Shown: positions 47,240 through 54,499 of the stretch, piece after piece
Numbering within the stretch: the first letter of the stretch is position 1
Layout: every line of letters begins with the position of its first letter
From: CAKZQX01 sp034437035
Lineage (GTDB): Bacteria; Chloroflexota; Chloroflexia; Chloroflexales; Chloroflexaceae
NCBI GenBank assembly: GCA_034437035.1
Contig: DAOTUI010000120.1
Location: 1 to 64,000 of the forward strand
DNA: 64,000 bases
Direction: 5' to 3'
Program-made: the position numbers and the translations under genes
Notes under the pieces: model-generated
Told to the model about the DNA's origin: nothing
Database searches by the model: none
Seen by the model: only the letters and a program-made list of their open reading frames with translations

Positions 47240-49192
47240 CTATGTTATCGAGATCAATGCCTCGTAGTCCTGAACCGAGCCACCATCCAGGCAGCACTCG
47301 ATAATCTGCCGTCCCAGTGGATCGAGGTCCGGCTCGACAAAGTCGGCCAGGCACTGGCGGAAGAAGCGATAGAGTATTTCCGCTCCCTGATCATAGGCTT
47401 CCTCACCCACCTCCGGCTGCGTATCCACCTGCAGGAACCAGCGCGCAATCGGCCGTCCTTCGACGGCGAGTTGATAAAGCGCATAGCCGAGCAGCGGACA
47501 GCGCGCAGGCTGCACCTGATCGGCTTTGAACTGCGCATTGCCCCGCCGCGCCAGATACTCGCGCGCGAGCCACTGCGGCATAAAGCTGACACTCCATGCC
47601 CCGATATGCTGGTTCGGACAGAGGATATAGCGCATGCGGGTATGCTCCTGGAACTGCCGGAGCAGCAGGTTGGCCTGATCCACCCGACGGCCCGTGGCAA
47701 AGGGCCAGTAGGAGCCGACCCCCTCGCTGCTCATCCCGGTTGTTTCGACAACGCTGGGGTTGGCGTACCCGCGCGGAGCAACCAGTCGCCAGAGCCAGGC
47801 CACCGCCGGCGGCAACACATGGAAGAGTCCGAGAATGCCATAGCTTGGTCGCTCGCGGGTGCAGGGCGGCGTACGCACCCCAAAACTGCGGATATCGACC
47901 GTCACCGCTTCATTGACAATATCGGGGACAATTGAACGGGGCACAATCACCCGGGGGTTGGGGCAGGGCACACCGGGGGAATCCTGGATATGCTCCCAGA
48001 TCAAGGCCCGACCATGGGGGACTGCGTCAATATTCAGGAAGAGCAACGGCTTTTCCGGCTGGGCCGTCAATCGTTCTAGATAGATATCGGTGCCATAGTG
48101 CGTGATGTGATTGACCCGGATAAACCAGGCATCCTCGGCATCGGCCACGCGCAACCGGAGATCACCGGTATGGTCCTGAATTGAGGGATGGCAGAGCGCC
48201 ATATCGTCGGTAACAGGGAGCAGACCACAGAGGCGCGGGAGATCCAGGTAGCGCCGCTCACCCGTGACAATATTCTCGCCAAGGAGCAACCGCCCTTGCG
48301 GGTCACGGTGCGCCTGCTCCAGCATCTCACTCTTACCACCGCCGCTGGCCCCCTCGTGCATAAATGTGACAATATTGTCGTAGGGTGTTACCACCTGCAC
48401 CGTCGAGCAGTGAGCCGTAACCCAGCCTTCACGCTCACCCTGCCCGATCAGGACGCCATAAATACCCTTCTTGGCGCTCGGTCCCGGATAGAGGTTGTAG
48501 GAGAAGATCTCGTGTAGTTCCGCACTACGATGATGGGCAACGACCTGCTTACCATCGAAATGCGTGTGGCGGAACGGCGGCGCAACATAGATAATCGCCT
48601 CCGGCTGAAAGCCGGCCGGGATCTGAGCATACGGCGTAATTCCCTGGAGCAGCGCCAATCCCAGTGCGAAGAAGCCCGTATTGGCCGGTGCAATCACCAG
48701 CGCGTCTTCCCCCATGCCCTGCTGCCCGGCAATAAAACCAAAGAGCGCCAGCGGTTGCGTCTTGAGCCAGTCAAACGTCTCGGCGCGCAGTTGCTTGAAA
48801 TCATACCCGAAGCGTTCCGAAAAGCGCGACTTGTTGGTGGGCCGTTCGTCGGCGATAACCATACACTCCGGGTCACGGCGGCGCATATAGGGTTCGGGAT
48901 AGTTGGCCGCGACGCCATTGCGTACCCGCGCGACGGTTGCTTCGAGAACACGCCCGACACCCGGCGTATCAAATGCCACCTCGTAGGTATCACTCTGCGG
49001 GCCGCCACAGGCCAGATCGACCAGTTCAGCAATCGAACTGGCGATTGTAACACTTGGGCATGCCGCCAGAATTTCCGCCACCTCCGTGGGCAGGTTATAC
49101 TTGCGCCAGTCGCGCTGGGTTTCTACCGCTGGTGGTGCTTGCTGAATTGCAACCTGACCACCATTGGTTGCGAAGGTCTTTTGCTCATGCAT
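47240..49192 (-). CDS. DUF4914 family protein
   Basis: 650 residues. A phosphoenolpyruvate-carboxykinase-like P-loop, HEGASGGGKSEMLEQAH, lies near residue 287, with conserved-looking surroundings (VVTPYDNIVTFMHEGA, RVNHITHYGTDIYLERL, PCPNPRVIVPRSIVPD). The family DUF4914 is known from Chloroflexota and others; its reaction is not established. ATG 49192 is preceded by AAGGAGG, and about 50 bp upstream TTGATC-N18-CATAAT is a possible promoter. No operon partner. A PEPCK-related kinase or carboxykinase activity is inference from the P-loop only. Confidence 0.88.
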   Translation of the reverse strand: MHEQKTFATNGGQVAIQQAPPAVETQRDWRKYNLPTEVAEILAACPSVTIASSIAELVDLACGGPQSDTYEVAFDTPGVGRVLEATVARVRNGVAANYPEPYMRRRDPECMVIADERPTNKSRFSERFGYDFKQLRAETFDWLKTQPLALFGFIAGQQGMGEDALVIAPANTGFFALGLALLQGITPYAQIPAGFQPEAIIYVAPPFRHTHFDGKQVVAHHRSAELHEIFSYNLYPGPSAKKGIYGVLIGQGEREGWVTAHCSTVQVVTPYDNIVTFMHEGASGGGKSEMLEQAHRDPQGRLLLGENIVTGERRYLDLPRLCGLLPVTDDMALCHPSIQDHTGDLRLRVADAEDAWFIRVNHITHYGTDIYLERLTAQPEKPLLFLNIDAVPHGRALIWEHIQDSPGVPCPNPRVIVPRSIVPDIVNEAVTVDIRSFGVRTPPCTRERPSYGILGLFHVLPPAVAWLWRLVAPRGYANPSVVETTGMSSEGVGSYWPFATGRRVDQANLLLRQFQEHTRMRYILCPNQHIGAWSVSFMPQWLAREYLARRGNAQFKADQVQPARCPLLGYALYQLAVEGRPIARWFLQVDTQPEVGEEAYDQGAEILYRFFRQCLADFVEPDLDPLGRQIIECCLDGGSVQDYEALISIT

Positions 49193-49932
49193 TGCCTCTA
49201 CCTCCTTATATTACTATGGAAATCAATTATGCCCCGTAAAAAAAGGTGAGATCAACCACGTCATGCCAACTGTTCAACTAACCAGTTAATACTATCGTCG
49301 GCATACTCAAAAGAAGACCGGGCTACTCATGGGGCTGCACTGTCGTAACATACCGTCGTCGTGCAAGGCGGGTACTCAGGCTGTGTATACTGACCGCTGC
49401 ATGCGGCAAAAAGGGCCTCCTGTCAAGGCGCTGGCGACAGGACAGCCTGAGACCAATCCGGGTTCAAAAGCGTAACGTGGTGTAATTGTTACGCCGGGCC
49501 ATGTCCGTGAACGTCGTAAAGGGGGCGCACAGCGTCTCAAGCTCATCAAGACGCAGTCCTTCACGCTATTCGGAATGACCGAATCTCCGTGCTCCGACAT
49601 TGATAATCCGAAAGCGGTAGCAGAGTAGCATAAACCAGGTTGAGCGTCAAATTGACACTTCTGAAGGCAAAATGTTTGCAATAAATTACTTATACCGCGT
49701 CAGTATGCGCAATATTCACTGTAGACGACGGGTAGCCCCGTTGTAGCAACCACGCTGGGATGCAATATATACCAATCTGTTATGCTGCTCGCAGTTTACC
49801 GCGGTTGCAGGTATCATTCTTTTCTCTCGCGCCATTGTTCGTTCCACAGTCGTGGGTATGAGCAGTATAGTCGGCAGGTAGGGGAAGTGTCTTCCCCTGG
49901 TAGGCGAGCAGAGTGGGGGAAGCAGCGATTGA
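49193..49932. other. Large intergenic region
   Basis: 740 bp upstream of DUF4914. A 101-residue frame on the minus strand (49376-49681) has no family resemblance and is not called. Short inverted motifs occur (AGCGTC...GACGC at about 49528-49552). Nothing else recognised. Confidence 0.4.
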
Positions 49933-50630
49933 TCAGGGTATCAGTTCCAGCGCGCGTGCCCGGCTGAGTGCCTCGTGGCGGCTGTGTACGTCGAGTTTGC
50001 CATACAACGACTTGATGTGCGAGCGGACGGTGCTGCGAACAACGCCAAGCTGGTCAGCAATCTGCGTGCTGTTGTGCCCGGCGGCCGGCAGGCGCAGGAT
50101 CTACGCTTCCCGTCCGGTTAGCGGCTCGAGCAACCGGGGATGGTTACCGGGAAATGGTGCATGGGGACCAGTGTTTGCCGGAGCGAAGGCATCAAGCAAG
50201 TGCCGGGCATAACGGGCTGTCGCCATTTCCCACTCGCCGGTTGCCAATCCCTGCACCAGGAGTGGCTGCACCCAGGCTCCTTCGTCGAGGAAGAGCCGCA
50301 CATACCCTTCCGGTGCGGCGCGGTCTCGATCAAACCGGCGGCACAATCCCAATCGGCGGCGGCCGGCGCATGCCCAATCGCCTCCAGATAGAGCAGAAAA
50401 CGGGCCGGATCATTGTCCCCTGCATCCGGGGCAAGCCAGGCAGTCGGCAGGTTACGCTGCCGGAGCCATGCGCTGACAAGCGAAGTTTTGCCGGAACCTG
50501 CCGCAGCGGAGATCAGCAGCAGCTTGCAGGTCAACCCGGCATCAAGGCGTGCGAACAGACCGGGCCGTGGCACCAGGTCAGGTCGCAGCGGTGGCATGCT
50601 GCATTTCATTGTCAGGATCGGCCGGTGCAT
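49933..50630 (-). pseudogene. MalT/LuxR-type ATP-dependent regulator remnant
   Basis: The start gives PPLRPDLVPRPGLFARLD and a Walker A AAAGSGKTSLVSAWL, the N-terminus of MalT-like signal-transduction ATPases (usually about 850-900 residues). The text then jumps to the start of the C-terminal part (YVRLFLDEGAWVQPLLVQGL), reaches LEPLTGREA, a stop (TAG at about 50103), and goes on with the LuxR HTH (NSTQIADQLGVVRSTVRSHIK...) to the TGA at 49933. Most of the sensor region is deleted and there are at least one frameshift and one nonsense codon. Not functional. Confidence 0.85.
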
Positions 50631-50799
50631 ACGCTTCATTTCTGGACAGGCGACAGTAAACAATCGCGGTTGCTGCTACCTAATTCTACAACAGTTCCGG
50701 AAGAACCGGGGAACCGAGTGGCGTGTGGTATGATACAGATACGCTGTCGAGATGCGAAACACGCGAAGGAATGCAGGACAAAAGAACGCGAGGAGGCCG

Positions 50800-50931
50800 A
50801 TGATTACGCAACTGCGCCTGAAACGGTTCAAGAGCTTTGCCGATGCCACACTGGAACTGGGGCCATTCACGCTGCCGGTCAGTTCCACCCTGCCGGAGGC
50901 GAAACTCCCTTCCAGGTCAGTGAAGGCGTAA
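50800..50931 (+). pseudogene. Truncated SMC/RecF-like AAA ATPase gene ending in a half repeat
   Basis: ATG 50800 behind GAGGAGG starts MITQLRLKRFKSFADATLEL-GPFTLPV, the usual N-terminus of AAA-type SMC-like ATPases, where the Walker A loop should follow at once. Instead the right half of an element (E14) begins within the codons after GPFTLPV, giving a nonsense tail up to TAA 50929. The rest of the gene is gone. The break is exactly at the element arm, so recombination between element copies, or insertion followed by deletion, most likely removed it. Confidence 0.75.
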
Positions 50932-50937
50932 GTTCTT
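50881..50937 (+). mobile_element. Truncated nested-palindrome element E14 (right half)
   Basis: Right arm CCACCCTGCCGGAGGCGAAAC, then a diverged right end (AAGGCGTAAGTTCTTTG). The left half is missing and the junction lies inside the ATPase stub. Confidence 0.65.
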
Positions 50938-50971
50938 TGTTTTAGAGAAAGATATACCATCTGGAGATACT

Positions 50972-51784
50972 ATGTCACTGGGAATCGTTATTAAAGCGCC
51001 CGAGGGATTAGTGCTGGCAACTGAAAGCCGCCTCACCATCACCGCCCAGCCACCGGATGGCACCCCGATGCACGTTAACTTTGACAATGCCACCAAGTTA
51101 TTTGCCTTTGACAATCCCAGCCGACCCAACACCACGCTCCCCACTATCGGCGTTGTCACCTACGGGCAGGCGGCCATCGGTCTGCGCACCGCCCAGAGCT
51201 TTATCCCTGAGTTTGAAGCCGGACTGCCCGAAGAACGGCTGGCGGTGCGCGAGTTTGCCCAACGGCTCAGTGACTTTTTTATGCAACAGTGGCAGGCCGC
51301 GATGCCCGCGACATACAACGGGCCAGGTATGTCGTTCGTCATTGCGGGGTTTGACGCCGGGGAACCGTATGGCCGGGTATACCTGACCGAGATCCCCGGC
51401 AAACCCGATCCGATTGAGCATTACGGCACGTTTGGCGAGTTTGGCATTACCTGGGGCGGTCAGCGCGAGATTGTTGACCGGCTGTTGCAGGGAGTTGATA
51501 GTCGTCTGGGTGAGGCGCTCAATGCGGCGACCCTGCAACCTGCCGACCGCCAGAAGCTACAATCCGTGATCAACCAGATAAAAATGCCCATTCCGTTACA
51601 GGCAATGCCGCTGCAGGATTGTGTCGATCTCGCTATCTTCTTCATTCGCACAACCATATCGGCACAGCGGTTAACCCTGGGACTACGCGGGGTTGGCGGG
51701 CCGATTGATGTTGCCACCATCACCCGGCAAGAGGGGCTGCGCTTTATTCAGCGCAAGCAGATCCAGGGCGAGGCGAAACCATAG
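50972..51784 (+). CDS. Proteasome-like (Ntn hydrolase-fold) protein
   Basis: 270 residues. The start MSLGIVIKAPEGLVLATESRLT follows the pattern of proteasome subunits (GIxxxxGVVLATESRxT), and the middle (NATKLFAF, IGVVTYGQAAIG, MSFVIAGFDAGEPYGRVYLTEI) fits the alpha-beta-beta-alpha fold. No classical propeptide with N-terminal Thr is visible, so a proteolytic nucleophile is not confirmed. Such stand-alone proteasome-like proteins occur in many bacteria with unclear role. ATG 50972 behind GGAG. A small gene follows 73 bp later. Confidence 0.82.
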   Translation: MSLGIVIKAPEGLVLATESRLTITAQPPDGTPMHVNFDNATKLFAFDNPSRPNTTLPTIGVVTYGQAAIGLRTAQSFIPEFEAGLPEERLAVREFAQRLSDFFMQQWQAAMPATYNGPGMSFVIAGFDAGEPYGRVYLTEIPGKPDPIEHYGTFGEFGITWGGQREIVDRLLQGVDSRLGEALNAATLQPADRQKLQSVINQIKMPIPLQAMPLQDCVDLAIFFIRTTISAQRLTLGLRGVGGPIDVATITRQEGLRFIQRKQIQGEAKP

Positions 51785-51857
51785 CTTGCACGCGCACCGA
51801 ACCGGGCTACAATATACTGGAGTGCTGTTACTTTCAGGCGAAGCAGAGGAGAAGCTG

Positions 51858-52133
51858 ATGGATACAGTTATGAACCAGATTGACATTGGACGCATGCTGG
51901 ATACGCTACGTATCTTCGATCAATGGTTTGATGTTGAGCATCAATCGGTGCCGGTCATTCTGCCAACGATTATGCTCGTCGTGTTGCCACCATTTATTCC
52001 AGTGCCGGTCCCGGTGCCGACCACGGTAGCGCTACCCATTCCGGTTGTTCGGCTGCGACCGCCGCAGCAACCCGTGCAGACATCCCATGATGGCGCGACC
52101 ATCCCGTTGGAAGTGATTACGGACGAGATGTAA
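51858..52133 (+). CDS. Small Pro/Val-rich protein downstream of the proteasome-like gene
   Basis: 91 residues from ATG 51858 behind GAGGAGAAG (the longer frame to 51693 overlaps the neighbour and is not supported). It has an acidic N-terminus, then a Pro/Val/Leu-rich stretch about 33-66 (VILPTIMLVVLPPFIPVPV), and an acidic end. No family recognised. It probably shares a transcript with the Ntn hydrolase gene. Confidence 0.7.
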   Translation: MDTVMNQIDIGRMLDTLRIFDQWFDVEHQSVPVILPTIMLVVLPPFIPVPVPVPTTVALPIPVVRLRPPQQPVQTSHDGATIPLEVITDEM

Positions 52134-52154
52134 CCCGCCCGCCGAGTCACGAAC

Positions 52155-52191
52155 GCCCTGCCAATCCTCCTTTAACGGAAGGCGGCAGGGC
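52155..52191. terminator. Shared hairpin between convergent genes
   Basis: GCCCTGCC pairs with GGCAGGGC. It lies between the convergent genes ending at 52133 (+) and 52246 (-). Only a weak T-tract (ATTTCT) follows on the + strand. Confidence 0.55.
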
Positions 52192-52245
52192 ACCATTTCT
52201 CATCAGATTTGCTCAATCCCACACACCCACATGGCACACGGCGCA

Positions 52246-52584
52246 CTAACTGGCGCGAACCCCTTCACGGTCTTCCGCATACTGGAGGGCAGCCCGGAAC
52301 TCTTCCAGCATCTGGGCCGCTTCCTTAAGCCACGTTGCGCGCTCAAACCGGGCAAGGTGGGTACGTACTGCACCGGGCGTAATCTGATGATAGCCCTGAA
52401 GTGGCCCAATGGTTGAACTAGGGTAGGCATTGCGATGTTGTCGCGCCGCTTGAACCGGCAGCACCGCGAAGGCTTTCCCCTCGTTCGTGGCCGGATCGAT
52501 ATACAGCAGCACGCCGCGCCCCTTTTCAGAGATGTATACCATTTCTTCCGGGAGTGTGTGGTGACTTGAACGATGATAAAACAC
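52246..52584 (-). CDS. Conserved small protein, unknown
   Basis: 112 residues from GTG 52584, which has a perfect AAGGAGGAA ribosome-binding site; the longer ATG at 52617 would place that site inside the gene. MFYHRSSHHTLPEEMVYISEKG, then YIDPATNEGKAFAVLPVQAA and a helical end (WLKEAAQMLEEFRAALQYAE). No family recognised. Another long frame (52203-52634) is a shadow. Confidence 0.65.
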   Translation of the reverse strand: MFYHRSSHHTLPEEMVYISEKGRGVLLYIDPATNEGKAFAVLPVQAARQHRNAYPSSTIGPLQGYHQITPGAVRTHLARFERATWLKEAAQMLEEFRAALQYAEDREGVRAS

Positions 52585-52763
52585 CGTATTTCCTCCTTCC
52601 TTATCTCCCAGTAACACAATAGCTTATTGTACATGTGCGAGGTACAGTCCGGTTACAACTGGGCATCGCCGGTAATGTACACAGGCAGGACTGCTGGTTC
52701 CGCGTCCAGGTATACGCGGGCGCGCTACCAATTCAGGGTTGGGACCAGTGGAACGGTTGTTGC

Positions 52764-52797
52764 AAAAGATGGTAAAGATGGTAAAGATGGTAAAGAT
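52764..52797. repeat. 9-bp tandem repeat AAAGATGGT
   Basis: Almost four copies of AAAGATGGT directly upstream of the acyltransferase start (32 bp before ATG 52829). Could vary in number and change the 5' leader of the next gene. Confidence 0.85.
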
Positions 52798-52828
52798 TAT
52801 CAACTTTCACCTGGAAAGGAATTCCCTC

Positions 52829-53749
52829 ATGCGCCATCTGACCTATCCAGAGCAGAACCGCCCGATCATCGAACCGGACCTGCGCTATCTAATCGGTGGG
52901 GCGAAGATTGGTCTACCTGACCGGCACAGCTATCTGCGTACCTTGCTCGGCATGGCGATCTGGCTGGGCGGGCCACCACTGTTGGCGCGGCTGCTGGGAC
53001 GCCTCGGCGCACGTACGTCCCTGGCTCAGGTACAGCACTGGTGGGCCCGGAGCTTACGCTACTACCTGGGAGTTCGCCTGGACCTTCAGGGACTTGACCA
53101 GATTGACCCGAACACAACCTACCTGGTGACACCGTTGCACGAGGGGTTTGCGGATGTACTCGCGCTGCTCCACCTGCCCTTGCCGATGCGCTTTGTCCTG
53201 CGCGATGAGTTTGAGAACTGGCCCCTGCTTGGTCCGTATGTGCGCGACACCGGACAGATTACTATTCATCCGGAGCAGGGGACGCGCAGTTACCGTCAAC
53301 TGCTGCGGGCAACTCGGGCAGTCGTTGCCGGTGGCGAGAGTCTGGTACTCTTTCCCCAGGGATCGATTCTGGGGATCGAAATCGATTTCATGGTCGGAGC
53401 CTTTGGCCTGGCCCAGGCATTGCAATGCCCCATTCTGCCGGTTGCCCTGACAGGGAGCCATCAGATCTGGGAATTCCCCTTTACGCCCCGACTGCGCTAC
53501 AATCAGCGAATCAGCCTGCATGTGCTGCCACCGCTTTCTGCCGAGACATGCCGCACATACACCGCCGATGAACTACGGCGCGAAGTACAGCAGCAGATCA
53601 AGGCAGAAGCGCTTTCCGGGAAGCCGGCCCCGCCCCGCCGCTTTGTGCCCGCGCGCGATGGTTATTGGGATGGCTACGCCTATGAGATTGATCCCCAGTT
53701 TACCGACCTCGCCGCCGAGATTGCCCGCCATCGACGCGGGTCGTCATGA
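52829..53749 (+). CDS. 1-acyl-sn-glycerol-3-phosphate acyltransferase-like (PlsC) protein
   Basis: 306 residues from ATG 52829 behind AAAGGA; the longer frame includes the 9-bp repeat and is not protein-like. Acyltransferase motifs: H-E-G-F-A-D (HX4D) in TPLHEGFADVLA, LFPQGSILG (equivalent of FPEGTRS with Gln/Gly changes) and PILPVAL. Residues about 25-45 are hydrophobic. A phospholipid or lysolipid acylation role is likely, at the membrane. The stop codon TGA forms the start of the TGAGTGA flank of element E15. Confidence 0.85.
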   Translation: MRHLTYPEQNRPIIEPDLRYLIGGAKIGLPDRHSYLRTLLGMAIWLGGPPLLARLLGRLGARTSLAQVQHWWARSLRYYLGVRLDLQGLDQIDPNTTYLVTPLHEGFADVLALLHLPLPMRFVLRDEFENWPLLGPYVRDTGQITIHPEQGTRSYRQLLRATRAVVAGGESLVLFPQGSILGIEIDFMVGAFGLAQALQCPILPVALTGSHQIWEFPFTPRLRYNQRISLHVLPPLSAETCRTYTADELRREVQQQIKAEALSGKPAPPRRFVPARDGYWDGYAYEIDPQFTDLAAEIARHRRGSS

Positions 53750-53753
53750 GTGA

Positions 53754-53946
53754 CACACGTTACGCGGTGGGCGTACAAATTAGACACATACTCCCACAAA
53801 AACAGTCTTCGCCTGCGGCAGCATGGTACACTTTTTTGTTTTTTTACAAAAATTTGCATTACGTGCAACATTTTGTAAAAAAGATGGCTTCTTCCGCCCT
53901 GCCGGAGGCGATATCTCCTTCCCAAAGAGGGACCGCGTAACGTGTG
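53754..53946 (+). mobile_element. Nested-palindrome element E15
   Basis: Flanked by TGAGTGA on both sides (53747 and 53947); the left copy starts with the acyltransferase stop codon. Ends CACACGTTACGCGG and CCGCGTAACGTGTG. The core (53840-53882) is imperfect (TTTGCAT against GTGCAACA). Arms intact. Confidence 0.85.
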
Positions 53947-54009
53947 TGAGTGAAGCAGGATCAATCCCCCGAACTGGGTAGAATGAACCCAATCGGAAAG
54001 GAGCAGCAG

Positions 54010-54255
54010 ATGACCATAACCCTTGAAGAAATCCAGTACCTGACCGACCAGCTTACGCCACCGGACCAGGCACGCCTGATCGCATATCTGGCGCAGCGAC
54101 TGGAGGTGACAACCACTCCCGATCCTGCGCCCACGCCGCCGGATCAAACCAGCGCCGCCGCCTGGGAGCGGCTCAGGCAACTTCGCGAGGAACTTATGCG
54201 GATCGAGCCCGGCTCGCCAACACCGGCAGAAATTCCGGAAGCGGATCGGCGCTAA
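54010..54255 (+). CDS. Small antitoxin-like protein
   Basis: 81 residues from ATG 54010 behind AAGGAGCAGCAG. The start, ITLEEIQYLTDQLTPPDQARLIAYLAQRL, is a helix pattern common in small proteins placed before PIN-domain toxins in Chloroflexota and cyanobacteria; the rest is Pro-rich (DPAPTPPDQTS) with a helix (AWERLRQLREELMRI). It lies 37 bp before what seems to be the stub of a PIN gene (54293), so it may be an orphaned antitoxin. Confidence 0.65.
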   Translation: MTITLEEIQYLTDQLTPPDQARLIAYLAQRLEVTTTPDPAPTPPDQTSAAAWERLRQLREELMRIEPGSPTPAEIPEADRR

Positions 54256-54292
54256 CGCGATGCTTCTTTGCGAGGACAATTGGGAGCAGACG

Positions 54293-54421
54293 ATGTACAC
54301 CCTTGACGCCAACATCTTTGGAGTTGCCACAAAAACAACCGCGCCCCTGGGGGAGTACCAGGAGCGCGGTTGTCGTGAAGGAGGGGGAGAAGTCTTCGAT
54401 GCCTATCACTACCAGACCTGA
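54293..54421 (+). pseudogene. PIN-domain toxin stub (very short)
   Basis: ATG 54293 behind GGGAGCAG gives MYTLDANIF, the typical first residues of PIN-domain toxins (first catalytic Asp in place). After that the text is unlike PIN and the frame ends at TGA 54419; the rest of the toxin is lost, and a terminator hairpin begins 42 bp into it. If right, the antitoxin-like gene in front has lost its partner. Weak because only nine residues match. Confidence 0.35.
54335..54373 (-). terminator. Terminator of the P-type ATPase gene
   Basis: Minus strand: ACAACCGCGC pairs with GCGCGGTTGT (10 bp perfect, with inner CCTGG/CCAGG), followed by TTTTTG. About 127 bp after the ATPase stop codon. Confidence 0.8.
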
Positions 54422-54499
54422 CACTACTATAGCAGAAACCGCTTCGCGTGTGGGTAACGACCTGGTAACTGGAAAGTAATGCGCCGGTAAAGCACAGCT

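Noticed and set aside
49376..49681. 101-residue minus-strand frame
   Set aside because: No ribosome-binding site, no family features, unusual composition.
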